Shown here: positions 18,949-28,454 of the stretch, in pieces
How the letters are laid out: each line of letters begins with the position of its first letter
Position numbering within the stretch: the stretch's first letter is position 1
Assembly (NCBI RefSeq): GCF_000967865.1
Contig: NZ_JXRU01000034.1
Coordinates: 124,001-188,000 of the forward strand
DNA: 64,000 nt
Source: Microbacterium sp. SA39
Lineage (GTDB): Bacteria; Actinomycetota; Actinomycetes; Actinomycetales; Microbacteriaceae
Direction of reading: 5' to 3'
Position numbers and translations under genes: made by a program
Notes under the pieces: generated by a model
Told to the model about the DNA's origin: nothing
Databases searched by the model: none
What the model saw: the letters and a program-made list of their open reading frames with translations, nothing else

Positions 18949-19971
18949 ATGAAGCAATCACGTCGGACGGCGATGACCGCCGTCCTCGCAGCAACCGCGT
19001 TGGCATTGACGGCGTGCGCCGGGGGAGGCTCCGGGTCCGGCAACGGCGGAGGGGCGGAGGAGGATGCCGCGGCGTCCTTCGATGACGTCAAGATCATCGT
19101 TCCCGCCGAGCCGGGTGGCGGCTGGGATCAGACCGGGCGCGCGATGTCGCAGCTGCTCGCCGGGGAGGAGATCGTGGGTTCAGCTCCCGTCACGAACGTG
19201 GGCGGCGCGGGCGGAACCGTCGGTCTCGCCCAACTCGCGAACGAGAATGATCCGGCCTCGCTCATGGTCATGGGGCTCGTCATGGTCGGCGCGATCGAGA
19301 CGAACGCCTCGACGGTGCGACTCGAGGACACCACCCCCATCGCCCGACTGACGGATGAACCGCTCGTGGTCGTCGTGCCGGAGAACTCGAAGTACGACAC
19401 CCTCGAGGACCTCATCGAGGACATCGTCGACAAGGGGCAGGAGGTGACCGTGACCGGCGGCTCGGCCGGAGGCGTCGACCACATCCTCGCAGGGCTCCTG
19501 CTCGGAGAGGCCGGGCTGGACGCGACGGAGATCCCCGAGAAGCTCAACTACACACCGAACTCCGGTGGCGGGGAAGCCGTGTCGCTTCTGGTGGGCAACA
19601 AGGTGGCCGCCGGCATCTCGGGCGTCGGAGAATTCCTCCAGTACATCGAGGACGGCTCGATGCGTGCGCTGGCGGTCTCGGGTGCCGAGCCGGTCGAGTC
19701 GCTTCCCGATGTGCCGACGATCACCGACGCCGGCTACGACGTCGAGCTCACCAACTGGCGTGGAGTGATCGCGCCCGGTGGCATCTCGGACGCGGAGCGC
19801 GCCGAGCTCGAGCGCATCGTCACCGAGATGCACGAGTCGGAGGCGTGGCAGGACGAACTGGAGGCGAAGGGCTGGGGCGACGCGTTCCTCACCGGCGACG
19901 AGTTCGACACCTTCCTGGAGGAGAACATCTCCGACGTCACCGGCACGCTCGAGAACATCGGATTGATCTGA
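18949..19971 (+). CDS. tctC: Tripartite tricarboxylate transporter substrate-binding lipoprotein TctC
   Basis: The 340-residue protein has a lipoprotein signal with lipobox LTAC (Cys23). The mature TctC/Bug fold follows, with IIVPAEPGGGWDQTGR near the carboxylate-binding loop and NVGGAGGTVGLAQL. It captures citrate-like substrates outside the cell for TctAB. The ATG at 18949 follows AAGGAGGAG and gives a proper signal peptide. It is the first gene of tctCBA. Confidence 0.92.
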   Translation: MKQSRRTAMTAVLAATALALTACAGGGSGSGNGGGAEEDAAASFDDVKIIVPAEPGGGWDQTGRAMSQLLAGEEIVGSAPVTNVGGAGGTVGLAQLANENDPASLMVMGLVMVGAIETNASTVRLEDTTPIARLTDEPLVVVVPENSKYDTLEDLIEDIVDKGQEVTVTGGSAGGVDHILAGLLLGEAGLDATEIPEKLNYTPNSGGGEAVSLLVGNKVAAGISGVGEFLQYIEDGSMRALAVSGAEPVESLPDVPTITDAGYDVELTNWRGVIAPGGISDAERAELERIVTEMHESEAWQDELEAKGWGDAFLTGDEFDTFLEENISDVTGTLENIGLI

Positions 19972-19972
19972 C

Positions 19973-20518
19973 ATGAATGCCCCGATCCTCGGGGTGAGCG
20001 GGCGGGCCGAGGCGACTCGGCCCGCCCCGCGGGTTCCCCTCGGCGAACTCGTCTTCGCTCTCCTCATGCTCGCCCTCGGCGTCTTCGCGCTCGTGGGGGT
20101 CTTCACGATCCACGTTCCGGTCGGCGTGCAGGCCGGCCCCACCATCTTCCCGATCTTCGTCTCGATCATCCTGCTGGGCTCTGCTGCGGCCGTCCTGTTC
20201 GACGTGCTGCGCGGAAAGCGCGCAGAGGTCGAGGAAGGCGAGGACATCGATCCGGATGCCACGACCGACTGGCTCACCATCGCGAAGATCGTCGGGGCAC
20301 TGGTCGCTCACCTGCTGCTGATCGACATCATCGGCTGGGCGCCGGCGGCTGCCGTGCTCTTCGGGATCGTCGCGTGGTCGCTCGGCGCGAAGCGCTGGTG
20401 GCTGGCCTTCGGCATCGGTCTGATCCTCAGCCTGGTGGTGCAGGTGGTCTTCGGCGGCCTCATGGGTCTGTCACTGCCCTGGGGTCCTGCACTCGGGTGG
20501 CTCGGAGAGGTGTTCTGA
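19973..20518 (+). CDS. tctB: Tripartite tricarboxylate transporter small membrane subunit TctB
   Basis: The 181-residue protein has four hydrophobic segments (about residues 24-44, 50-70, 100-120 and 130-165), as expected for TctB. It starts 1 base after the tctC stop and overlaps tctA by TGATG. TctB sequences are poorly conserved, so the assignment leans on topology and operon position. Confidence 0.88.
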   Translation: MNAPILGVSGRAEATRPAPRVPLGELVFALLMLALGVFALVGVFTIHVPVGVQAGPTIFPIFVSIILLGSAAAVLFDVLRGKRAEVEEGEDIDPDATTDWLTIAKIVGALVAHLLLIDIIGWAPAAAVLFGIVAWSLGAKRWWLAFGIGLILSLVVQVVFGGLMGLSLPWGPALGWLGEVF

Positions 20519-22065
20519 TGGACAGCTGGACACTGCTCCTCGAGGGCTTCGCGACCGCGCTGCAGCCGCAGTACCTGATCTTCGCCGTGTTCGGCGTGCT
20601 GGTGGGAACCGCGGTCGGCGTGCTGCCGGGCATCGGTCCGGCCATGACCGTCGCCCTGCTGCTGCCGCTCACCTACACACTCGATCCCACCGCGGCCCTG
20701 ATCACCTTCGCCGGCATCTACTACGGCGGGATGTACGGCGGTTCGACCACCAGCATCCTGCTGAACACTCCGGGGGAATCGGCATCCATCGTCACCGCCA
20801 TAGAAGGCAACAAGATGGCGAAGCTCGGCCGCGGGGCGGCCGCGCTGGCGACCGCAGCGATCGGATCGTTCGTCGCCGGCACCATCGCCACGGTCGGACT
20901 GACTCTGCTCGCCCCGGTCCTGGCGCAGTTCGCCGTCAACCTCGGTCCTGCGGACTACGTCGCCCTCATCGTGGTCGCGTTCATCACCGTCGGGGCGCTG
21001 ATCGGCAGCTCCGTTCCGCGCGGCATGATGTCGCTCGGCGTCGGCTTGTTCCTCGGTCTCGTCGGCACCGACACGCTCACCGCACAGCAGCGCTACACGG
21101 TGGGGCTGCTGCCGCTGTCGGACGGCATCGACATCGTGCTCGTCGCGGTGGGGCTCTTCGCGGTCGGCGAGACGCTGTACATCGCCGCCCGTCTGCGCCA
21201 CGGTGCCATCGACGTGATCCCGGTCACGCGCGGGTGGCGCAACTGGATGACGAAGAGCGACTGGAAGCGCTCGTGGAAGCCGTGGCTGCGCGGCACCGCG
21301 ATCGGCTTCCCGATCGGAACCATCCCGGCCGGAGGCGCTGATGTCGCGACCTTCCTGTCGTACGCGACCGAGCGCAAGCTCTCCCGTCACAAGGGGGAGT
21401 TCGGCCGCGGAGCGATCGAGGGCGTCGCCGGTCCCGAATCGGCGAACAATGCGGCGGCGGCCGGTGTGCTCGTGCCGCTGCTGACGCTGGGACTGCCCAC
21501 GACCGCGACGGCGGCGATCATCCTCGTCGCCTTCCAGTCGTACGGCCTGCAGCCGGGGCCGCAGCTGTTCCAGAACCAGCCGGCGCTGGTGTGGGCGCTC
21601 GTGGCGAGCCTCTACCTGGGCAACGTGATCCTCATCATCCTCAACCTGCCGCTGGTGGGCATGTGGGTGAAGCTGCTGCAGATCCCGCGTCCGTACCTGT
21701 ACGCCGGCATCCTGCTGTTCGCGGCGTTCGGGGCCTACGCGCTGAACTTCGCGGTCATCGACATCCTGATCCTCACGATCATCGGTGTCCTCGGCTACTT
21801 CATGCGGCGCTACGGCTACCCGGTGGCGCCCCTCGTGGTCGGCATGATCCTGGGACCGATGGGCGAGGAATACCTGCGCAAGGCGTTGCAACTGAGCCAG
21901 GGCGACCTGACGACGCTGGTCGTGCAGCCGTTCGCGGCGACGGCCTACGTCGTGTTGGCGCTCCTCGTGATGGGCGGGCTGTGGCTGCGCCGTCGTCAGC
22001 GGCGGTACGAGCAGGCGCTGACCGAATCGATCGCCGTGCCGATCAGGACCGACTCGGAGGTCTGA
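20518..22065 (+). CDS. tctA: Tripartite tricarboxylate transporter large permease TctA
   Basis: The 515-residue permease carries two copies of the TctA signature: [19 protein letters not shown] near residue 40 and [22 protein letters not shown] near residue 270. Other conserved stretches are [20 protein letters not shown] and [15 protein letters not shown]. It forms the channel for citrate-type anions, driven by ion gradients. The ATG at 20518 overlaps the tctB stop. Confidence 0.95.
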   Translation: MDSWTLLLEGFATALQPQYLIFAVFGVLVGTAVGVLPGIGPAMTVALLLPLTYTLDPTAALITFAGIYYGGMYGGSTTSILLNTPGESASIVTAIEGNKMAKLGRGAAALATAAIGSFVAGTIATVGLTLLAPVLAQFAVNLGPADYVALIVVAFITVGALIGSSVPRGMMSLGVGLFLGLVGTDTLTAQQRYTVGLLPLSDGIDIVLVAVGLFAVGETLYIAARLRHGAIDVIPVTRGWRNWMTKSDWKRSWKPWLRGTAIGFPIGTIPAGGADVATFLSYATERKLSRHKGEFGRGAIEGVAGPESANNAAAAGVLVPLLTLGLPTTATAAIILVAFQSYGLQPGPQLFQNQPALVWALVASLYLGNVILIILNLPLVGMWVKLLQIPRPYLYAGILLFAAFGAYALNFAVIDILILTIIGVLGYFMRRYGYPVAPLVVGMILGPMGEEYLRKALQLSQGDLTTLVVQPFAATAYVVLALLVMGGLWLRRRQRRYEQALTESIAVPIRTDSEV

Positions 22066-22116
22066 CGAGAGGGGTCGGCGGGATGCCGGCGGGAGGGCCC
22101 GGCGGGCGCGCCGGAG

Positions 22117-22122
22117 TAGGCT
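22117..22122 (+). promoter_or_regulatory. Leaderless -10 box of the TauE/SafE gene
   Basis: TAGGCT ends six bases before the GTG start at 22129, so the mRNA probably begins at the start codon. Confidence 0.55.
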
Positions 22123-22128
22123 GATCCG

Positions 22129-22926
22129 GTGAGCGACGCACAGACCCTGCACCGAGGGCCTCGTGCCTACGCCGCGTTCATCGGCATCGGCCTGCTCGCC
22201 GGTCTCCTCTCCGGCCTCTTCGGCGTCGGAGGCGGAACCGTCATCGTTCCCCTGCTCGTCCTGCTCCTGCATTTCGACCAACGGCTCGGTGCAGGCACCT
22301 CGCTCGCGGCCATCGTCCCGACGGCGGCCGTCGGCGTGGTGTCGTACGCGATCCACGGATCGGTCGCCTGGGTTCCCGCGCTCATCCTCGCCGCAGGGTC
22401 GGTCGTCGGGGCGCAGATCGGCACCCGGCTGCTGCCGAGGATCTCGCAGACCGCGTTGCGCTGGTTCTTCGTCGGCTTCCTCGTGATCGTGATCGTCAGC
22501 CTGTTCCTCGTGGTGCCCCCGCGCGAGGCGGAGTTCGACCTGCAGCTGTTGAACGGGCTCGCCCTCGTCGCGGTCGGCGTCGTCACCGGCATCCTGGCGG
22601 GTCTCATCGGCGTCGGCGGCGGCGTGATCGTCGTCCCGGTGCTCATGCTCGCGTTCGGCACGAGCGATCTCGTGGCCAAGGGCACCTCGCTGCTCATGAT
22701 GATCCCGACCGCCATCTCGGGCACGATCGGCAATCTCCGCAATCACAACGTCGATCTCGTGGCTGCAGGCTTCGTCGGCGTCTCCGCCTGCACGACCACG
22801 GCTCTCGGCGCCTGGCTCGCCACCCTCATCGACCCGTTCGCGGGGAACATGCTGTTCGCGGCATACCTCGTGGTGATCGCTGTGCAGATGGCGATGAAGG
22901 CGATCCGCGGCCGTCGCCGCGACTGA
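22129..22926 (+). CDS. TauE/SafE family sulfite/organic anion exporter
   Basis: The 265-residue membrane protein has the duplicated TauE/SafE signature: SGLFGVGGGTVIVPLLVLLL near residue 32 and AGLIGVGGGVIVVPVLMLAF near residue 165, with about 8 membrane segments. Family members export sulfite, sulfoacetate or related anions; the substrate here is unknown. The GTG start is supported by the TAGGCT box six bases upstream. It lies 63 bases after tctA and may be transcribed alone. Confidence 0.85.
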   Translation: MSDAQTLHRGPRAYAAFIGIGLLAGLLSGLFGVGGGTVIVPLLVLLLHFDQRLGAGTSLAAIVPTAAVGVVSYAIHGSVAWVPALILAAGSVVGAQIGTRLLPRISQTALRWFFVGFLVIVIVSLFLVVPPREAEFDLQLLNGLALVAVGVVTGILAGLIGVGGGVIVVPVLMLAFGTSDLVAKGTSLLMMIPTAISGTIGNLRNHNVDLVAAGFVGVSACTTTALGAWLATLIDPFAGNMLFAAYLVVIAVQMAMKAIRGRRRD

Positions 22927-22946
22927 CCCCCGTCGGAGTCGCGGCA

Positions 22947-22985
22947 GATGAAGGAATCTTCATCCCGCACTCATCGCCGCCTCAT
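22947..22985 (+). promoter_or_regulatory. Candidate response-regulator sites upstream of the rod protein
   Basis: TTCAT (22959-22963), CTCAT (22970-22974) and CTCAT (22981-22985) recur with an 11-bp period. The first also forms the right arm of a palindrome GATGAAG-gaat-CTTCATC (22947-22964). OmpR-family regulators bind tandem repeats with this spacing, so the downstream regulator may control its own operon here. Confidence 0.5.
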
Positions 22986-23007
22986 GAGCGACCGCCATCA
23001 TGGTGAC

Positions 23008-23316
23008 ATGAGCAAAGCGAGTCGCATCCTGATCCCGGTCGCGCTGCTCGCCGTCCCCGCGATCTTCGCCCTGGGTGGGATCGCGCTGGCCCAGATGCCC
23101 TCCTCGCCTCAGATTCCGGCGAAGCCGCTCGTGGTGCAGTTGGCTCCGCCCACGCAGGCGCCTGTCCCCGCCCCGATACCGGAGCCGACGAATGCCCCGG
23201 CCCCTGCACCTGCACCTGCGCCCGCCCCTGCACCCGCACCCGCGCCTGCACCGGCCCCGGCTCCGGCGCCGCCCGCCGATGACGACGATGACGACGACGG
23301 AGGCGATGATGACTGA
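23008..23316 (+). CDS. Secreted or anchored Pro-Ala rod protein with acidic tail
   Basis: The 102-residue product has a hydrophobic N-terminal signal or anchor (about residues 5-29), a rod of alternating Ala-Pro (about 61-88) and an acidic end of seven Asp then GGDDD. It is probably exported and may space a negatively charged tip away from the membrane; a metal- or cation-binding role is inference. The ATG at 23008 is preferred because it leaves a short basic N-terminus; 22984 is an alternative. It overlaps the histidine kinase start, so it may be an accessory part of the sensor. Confidence 0.7.
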   Translation: MSKASRILIPVALLAVPAIFALGGIALAQMPSSPQIPAKPLVVQLAPPTQAPVPAPIPEPTNAPAPAPAPAPAPAPAPAPAPAPAPAPPADDDDDDDGGDDD

Positions 23317-24865
23317 CTCGCCGACCCTTCCCCTCGACGTGATCGTCGAACCGCGCAGCTCCGTGGCGACGCGACGCGTCGCGGACCCGGTGCGCGGCGG
23401 TGCACCGCTCCGCACCCTCCGCCCGCGCACACTCCCGGCGCGCTGGCGGATCACCCTCTGGATCATCCTGAGCATCACGATCACCCTCCTCGCGGTCGGG
23501 CTGATGGGCCGCAGCATCTTCCTGGCCGGCGTCGAGCAGGCCGCGAACGCCGAGATCGAGCAGGAGGCCGCCGAGTTCACGCGCTTCGCCGAGGATGCCG
23601 CGACAGCCGGCTTCACCACGGCCGAGGCCATGGTCACGGAGTACGTGGCTCGCCAGTCGGTTCACGAGGAGGAAGTCGTGGTGGCGAGCGTCGACGGGCG
23701 GGCGATCTCGGTCGCGAACGGGAAGCTGGAAGCCACCGCTGTCGCGGCATCCGACTCCGTCCCGGGTGGCACGGCGCTGGTGACGCGGCTGCTGGGCGCT
23801 TCCGCATCCTCCGGAGTCCTGGAGACGCCGGAATCCGGGCCTCTGCGCTGGGGGCGCCTCGACTTCGCCGCGGGCGACCAGGAGGGCGCGCTGCTCGTGA
23901 TCGAGTACACGCAGGAGGCGCGGACGCAGGTCGACGCCGGTTTCACCACGATCGCGTGGGTGGCGCTGCTCGGGATCCTGCTGAGCTCCGGAGTCGCCTG
24001 GCTCGTTGCCGGCCAGATCCTGGCGCCGGTACGCGAGGTGTACCGCGTGGCGCGGGACATCGGCGAACACGACCTCTCCGCCCGTGTGCCCGTCGAAGGC
24101 ACGGATGACATCGCCGCCGTCGCAACCACCTTCAACCAGATGCTCGACCGGCTGGAGGCCGTGCACGCGACGCAGCAGCGCTTCGTCGATGACGCGGGCC
24201 ACGAGCTGCGCACCCCGATCACGATCGTGCGCGGCCAGCTCGAGCTGCTGAGCGAGCAGCCCGAGGAACGGGCCGAGACGCTGCGCCTGGTGAGCGGCGA
24301 GCTCGATCGGATGAGCCGGATCGTCACCGACCTGCTGGTGCTCGCCCGCTCGGAGCAGTCCGACTTCGTCCGCATCGCGAACTGCGAGGTCGCGACCCTG
24401 ACGCTCGACATCGAGGCGAAGGCGCAGACGCTGGGAGATCGCCGCTGGCAGCTCATGGAGATCGCCGAGGGGTATGCGGCGCTCGACCCGCAGCGCGTGA
24501 CCCAGGCAGTGCTGCAGCTCACCGCGAACGCGGTGCAGGTCACCGAGCCCGGTGACCGCATCGAGCTCGGCTCGCGGTTCGAAGGCGAAGGCGCGGAGCG
24601 CCGTCTCCGGCTGTGGGTGCGCGACACCGGCCCCGGCGTCGCCGCAGCGGATGCCGAGCGCATCTTCGAGCGCTTCATCCGCGGTGACAGCACCGGTGCG
24701 CGCCGCGGTTCCGGGCTCGGCCTCGCGATCGTGCGCGCCATAGCCGACGGGCACGGCGGCTCGGCCTGGGTCGACAGCGTGCTCGGCCAGGGCGCCATGT
24801 TCGGCATCGACATCCCGGCACCCGCCGAGGCACGGCCCGGAAGCGCACACGAGAGGAGCGAGTGA
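23309..24865 (+). CDS. Sensor histidine kinase
   Basis: The 518-residue kinase has a cytoplasmic N-terminus, a membrane segment (about 48-68), an extracytoplasmic region (about 75-210), a second membrane segment (about 213-236), a HAMP region, the H-box DDAGHELRTPITIVRG (His298), an N-box-like LTANAVQV and G-boxes DTGPGV and GSGLGLAIV. It overlaps the rod protein gene (ATG at 23306 or 23309) and is followed by its response regulator after 1 base. The signal is unknown; the transported substrate of the downstream permease is a reasonable guess. Confidence 0.92.
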   Translation: MTDSPTLPLDVIVEPRSSVATRRVADPVRGGAPLRTLRPRTLPARWRITLWIILSITITLLAVGLMGRSIFLAGVEQAANAEIEQEAAEFTRFAEDAATAGFTTAEAMVTEYVARQSVHEEEVVVASVDGRAISVANGKLEATAVAASDSVPGGTALVTRLLGASASSGVLETPESGPLRWGRLDFAAGDQEGALLVIEYTQEARTQVDAGFTTIAWVALLGILLSSGVAWLVAGQILAPVREVYRVARDIGEHDLSARVPVEGTDDIAAVATTFNQMLDRLEAVHATQQRFVDDAGHELRTPITIVRGQLELLSEQPEERAETLRLVSGELDRMSRIVTDLLVLARSEQSDFVRIANCEVATLTLDIEAKAQTLGDRRWQLMEIAEGYAALDPQRVTQAVLQLTANAVQVTEPGDRIELGSRFEGEGAERRLRLWVRDTGPGVAAADAERIFERFIRGDSTGARRGSGLGLAIVRAIADGHGGSAWVDSVLGQGAMFGIDIPAPAEARPGSAHERSE

Positions 24866-24866
24866 G

Positions 24867-25526
24867 ATGCGCAGCATCCTGATCGCGGAAGACGATCCCC
24901 ACATCACGTCATTCGTGCGGCGCGGCCTACGGGCCGCCGGCTACGACACGGCCGACGCCGCCGACGGACACACGGCACTGTTGATGGCGCGCGGCGGCGC
25001 CTTCGATCTCGTCCTGCTCGACATCGGCCTCGGCGGGATGGACGGTTTCGAGGTGCTCGCCAACCTTCGCGGTGAGGGCGTCACGACACCTGTCATCATC
25101 CTCACCGCCCGCGATTCGGTCATCGACACCGTGCGCGGCCTGGAGAGCGGCGCCAACGACTATGTGACCAAGCCCTTCCAGTTCGCCGAATTGCTCGCTC
25201 GCGTGCGACTGCGCATCGGCGACGGTGAGGGCCGGGCGACCGGGCCCGTGCTCACGCATGACGACATCCGCGTCGATGTGCGGGCGCGCACCGTGACAGT
25301 CGCCGGTGACCAGCGGGAGCTCACGTCTCGCGAGTTCGCGCTGCTCGAGGTCTTCCTCCAGCACGCCGGGCAGGTGCTCTCCCGCGATCAGCTGATCGGG
25401 CACGTGTGGGGGATGGACTTCGATCCTGCTTCCAACGTGGTCGACGTCTACGTGCGCGCACTTCGCGGAAAGATCGGTGCGGACCGCATTGAGACGGTCC
25501 GCGGGGCGGGATACCGGCTCCGATGA
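24867..25526 (+). CDS. OmpR/PhoB-family response regulator
   Basis: The 219-residue protein has a receiver domain with the acidic pair ED (residues 8-9), phosphoacceptor D52 (LLDIGLGGMDG) and the lysine of YVTKPF. It is followed by a winged-helix DNA-binding domain (LTSREFALLEVF, VVDVYVRALRGKI). It is the partner of the kinase just upstream and overlaps the permease gene by ATGA. Confidence 0.93.
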   Translation: MRSILIAEDDPHITSFVRRGLRAAGYDTADAADGHTALLMARGGAFDLVLLDIGLGGMDGFEVLANLRGEGVTTPVIILTARDSVIDTVRGLESGANDYVTKPFQFAELLARVRLRIGDGEGRATGPVLTHDDIRVDVRARTVTVAGDQRELTSREFALLEVFLQHAGQVLSRDQLIGHVWGMDFDPASNVVDVYVRALRGKIGADRIETVRGAGYRLR

Positions 25527-27106
25527 GCGCCTCGACCGAGAGCGTCCCCCTGCCCGGCGCCGAGCGGGCGCGCTTCGCGACCGTACCGCCGGCGCGACTG
25601 ATCCCGGCTGCGGCGCCGCGCGTCCCGCGGCGGCTCCGCGGTCTCCTGCCGATCTCCCGGGGACTCGTCGTGCGTGTCGGCGCCATTGCGGCGATCCTGG
25701 GCTGCGGCATCGCGATGGCCGCCATCGCCGGCCCTTCGGCAGCAGGGCCAGGCGGGATGACCCTGCCGATCGCGGTGACCATCACCGTCTTCCTGCTCGC
25801 GGTGTGGGCGTGGACATCGACACGGCTCGACGACACGCTGGTGGCCTTCCTCGCGGCGATCGCGCTGATCCTCACCGGCGTGCTGCCGGCGAGCACCTTC
25901 TTCGCCTCCCTCGGCGACGAGACGATCTGGCTGCTGATCGGTGCTTTCGTGATCGCGGCCGGGGTCTCTTCGTCCGGACTCGCGCTGCGCGGGGCCGCGC
26001 AGCTCCTGCGATTCGCCCGGGGGCCGCGGAGCCTGTTCCACCTGACCACGGTGGCGTTGACGATCACGGCGTTCGCCGTCCCCGCGACGTCGGGCCGCGC
26101 GGCGCTCGCCGTGCCGGTCTTCTCCGCGGTGTCGGAGGCGCTGCCGGGACGGAACCGGATGATCAGGGCACTCGCCCTGCTGATGCCGACGGTCGTCCTG
26201 CTCTCGGCGGTGGGCTCCCTCCTCGGCGCCGGCGCGCACATCATCACCGATCAGCTGCTGCGGACGTCGGGAGCGCCGGGCTTCAGCTTCCTGGGCTGGC
26301 TGTGGCTGGGGCTCCCGCTCGCCATCGTCTCCTCGCACGTGGCCTGCGAGATCATCCTGTGGCGCTTCACGGAGCGGGTCGACCGCGCGACGCCCGTACG
26401 GATCAGTCCTGTCGAGATCGAACGGTCGTCGGCGACCGCGGTGACCGGCCCGCTGAGCGCGCTCGAGCGTCGGGCGGCGATCCTGCTCCTCGGCGTCATC
26501 CTGCTCTGGAGCACGGAGCCGCTCCATAACCTGTCGCCGGCACTCGTGGCGTTGCTCGGAGCGGTGGCCGCGGTGGTGCCGGGCATCGGCTGCACCACCT
26601 TCCCGGCGGCGATCAAGCGCGTGCCCTGGACCCTGTTGCTGTTCCTCGCGGCCACGCTGGCCCTGGCGTCTGCGCTGGCCAGCACGGGAGCCGCGGCATG
26701 GTTGAGCACATCGGCGCTCGCCCCCATCAGAGGACTGGGGCCGGCGGGTGCCGTGACATTCGTGATCGTCGTGATCGCGATCTCCACGGCAGCGCATCTG
26801 CTGATCCCCTCTCGATCCGCCCGATCTGCCGCCATCATCCCGGTGGTCATCGCCCTCGCGCCTGCCGTGGGCGTCGAGCCGATGGCCGCGGCGTTCGCCT
26901 CGACGGCGGCGGCGGGCTTCTGCCACACCCTGCCGAGCTCGGCGAAACCCGTCGCGATGTTCGCTGATCCCGACGTCGTGTCCGGCGGCTTCAGCCCCGC
27001 CGATCTGCGCCGACTGTCCGTGCTGCTCGCTCCGGCAATGTTCGTGCTGGTCGTGGTGTTCGCTCTATGGATCTGGCCGCTGATGGGTCTCCCGCTGCTG
27101 CGCTGA
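25523..27106 (+). CDS. SLC13 (DASS) family anion permease
   Basis: The 527-residue protein has about 12 membrane segments and SLC13-type features such as SLGDETIWLLIGAFVIAAGV and SRSARSAAIIPVVIALA. The family imports di- and tricarboxylates or sulfate with sodium. It is translationally coupled to the response regulator, so the two-component system probably controls it. Glycerate kinase downstream suggests a hydroxy-acid substrate, but this is inference. Confidence 0.82.
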   Translation: MSASTESVPLPGAERARFATVPPARLIPAAAPRVPRRLRGLLPISRGLVVRVGAIAAILGCGIAMAAIAGPSAAGPGGMTLPIAVTITVFLLAVWAWTSTRLDDTLVAFLAAIALILTGVLPASTFFASLGDETIWLLIGAFVIAAGVSSSGLALRGAAQLLRFARGPRSLFHLTTVALTITAFAVPATSGRAALAVPVFSAVSEALPGRNRMIRALALLMPTVVLLSAVGSLLGAGAHIITDQLLRTSGAPGFSFLGWLWLGLPLAIVSSHVACEIILWRFTERVDRATPVRISPVEIERSSATAVTGPLSALERRAAILLLGVILLWSTEPLHNLSPALVALLGAVAAVVPGIGCTTFPAAIKRVPWTLLLFLAATLALASALASTGAAAWLSTSALAPIRGLGPAGAVTFVIVVIAISTAAHLLIPSRSARSAAIIPVVIALAPAVGVEPMAAAFASTAAAGFCHTLPSSAKPVAMFADPDVVSGGFSPADLRRLSVLLAPAMFVLVVVFALWIWPLMGLPLLR

Positions 27107-27139
27107 GGCTCACCCGGCTCCATCGATCTCACTTTCCGC

Positions 27140-27156
27140 GTGCACCGCCGGTGCAC
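27140..27156. repeat. Small hairpin between permease and glycerate kinase
   Basis: GTGCACC (27140-27146) and its complement (27150-27156) flank a gcc loop in the 109-base gap. It could be a weak attenuator; no T-run follows. Confidence 0.4.
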
Positions 27157-27215
27157 CGGTGCTCGTCGCGCCCGCTCAGGGTGCATTCGCCCTCCGGGGC
27201 GCAGAAGGAGGAACA

Positions 27216-28418
27216 ATGTCCATCCACATCCCGCAGCGAATCCTGGTCGCACCGAGCGGTTTCAAGGAGAGCCTGAGTGCCGAAGCCGTCGCGCAGGCGA
27301 TCTCCGCCGGTGTGCGCCGGGTCATCCCCGGCGTGCAGGTCGACGAGTTCCCGGTTCCGGACGGGGGCGAGGGAACGGCCGCGGCTCTCGCCGCCGCGAC
27401 AGGCGGAGAGCTCGTTCCCGTCGAGGTCACCGGACCGGTCGGTGCGCCGGTCAGCGCGCACTGGGCGCGTCTCGGCCGCCACGCCGCGGGGACGGCGGTC
27501 GTCGAGATGGCGTCGGCCGCCGGGCTGAGGCTGGTACCGCGCGACCGGCGCGACCCCGGTGAGACGACGACGCGTGGAGTGGGGGAGCTCATTGCCGCCG
27601 CCCTCGACGACGGGGCGGAGCGGATCGTCGTGGGGTGCGGAGACTCGGGCACGAGCGACGGCGGCGCCGGTGCTCTCGCCGCTCTCGGGGCGCGGATCCT
27701 CGATCGGAACGGCGTCGAGCTGCCGCCGGGCGGTCGCCATCTCGGAGACGCCGCCCGGCTCGACCTCTCCGGTCTGCACCCTCGCATCGGCGAGGTCGAG
27801 ATCGTCCTGGCCTGCAACATCCACAACGTGCTCTGCGGACCCGCGGGCGTCGCGAGGGTGTTCGGTCCTCAGAAGGGCGCGACGCCCGCCCAGGTCGAGC
27901 AGCTCTCGAGTGCACTCGACGCCTGGGCGCTGCTCCTCGAGGAGCAGAGCCCCTTCGGCGCCGCGATGGACGTGCGCACCGGTGGTGGCACCGGAGCCTC
28001 GGGCGGTCTCGGTGCCGGGCTGGCCGCCGTGCTGGGCGCCCGGCTCGGCCCTCGCTTCGAGGTGCTTCTCGACAGCGGTCTGCTGCCCCACGCCCTCGAT
28101 GAGCTCATGGCTGTGGCGGATCTTGTCATCACCGCCGAGGGTGCCATCGACTTCCAGACTCCCCGCGGCAAGGTCCCGGCCGAGATCGCCATGCGCGCCA
28201 GGGTGGCGGGCGTTCCCGTGCTGGGCATCGCCGGCTCGCTGGGGCAGGGTGCTCCGGCCGTGCACGACATCGGCATCGACGCGATCGCATCGATCATCAC
28301 GGTGCCGATGCCGCTCGCGCAGGCCGTCGAGCAGGGTGAGGCGCTGCTCAGGGATGCCGCGGAGCGGAGCATGCGGATGGTGCTGCTGGGATCGGCGATG
28401 TCCGCACGGGCCGCCTGA
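27216..28418 (+). CDS. glxK: Glycerate kinase
   Basis: The enzyme phosphorylates glycerate with ATP, linking glyoxylate and hydroxypyruvate routes to glycolysis. The 400-residue product has the family N-terminus ILVAPSGFKESLSA, the PVPDGGEGT segment, GCGDSGTSDGGAGAL and the C-terminal AEGAIDFQT. The ATG at 27216 follows AGAAGGAGGAACA. It lies 109 bases after the SLC13 permease on the same strand, possibly in the same operon. Confidence 0.9.
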   Translation: MSIHIPQRILVAPSGFKESLSAEAVAQAISAGVRRVIPGVQVDEFPVPDGGEGTAAALAAATGGELVPVEVTGPVGAPVSAHWARLGRHAAGTAVVEMASAAGLRLVPRDRRDPGETTTRGVGELIAAALDDGAERIVVGCGDSGTSDGGAGALAALGARILDRNGVELPPGGRHLGDAARLDLSGLHPRIGEVEIVLACNIHNVLCGPAGVARVFGPQKGATPAQVEQLSSALDAWALLLEEQSPFGAAMDVRTGGGTGASGGLGAGLAAVLGARLGPRFEVLLDSGLLPHALDELMAVADLVITAEGAIDFQTPRGKVPAEIAMRARVAGVPVLGIAGSLGQGAPAVHDIGIDAIASIITVPMPLAQAVEQGEALLRDAAERSMRMVLLGSAMSARAA

Positions 28419-28442
28419 CGGAGGAGAGTCGCCACCCCTCGG

Positions 28443-28448
28443 TAGGAT
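28443..28448 (+). promoter_or_regulatory. Leaderless -10 box of the HadA-like gene
   Basis: TAGGAT ends six bases before the GTG at 28455. Confidence 0.55.
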
Positions 28449-28454
28449 CGAGGG

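Noticed and set aside
20308..22746. An 812-codon minus-strand frame over tctB, tctA and the TauE gene
   Set aside because: The sense genes are well supported; the antisense product is a low-complexity Arg/Asp/His/Glu sequence.
23200..23300. Repeat array that could suggest CRISPR or a minisatellite
   Set aside because: The repeats are codons for Ala-Pro and Asp in a protein; there are no spacers.
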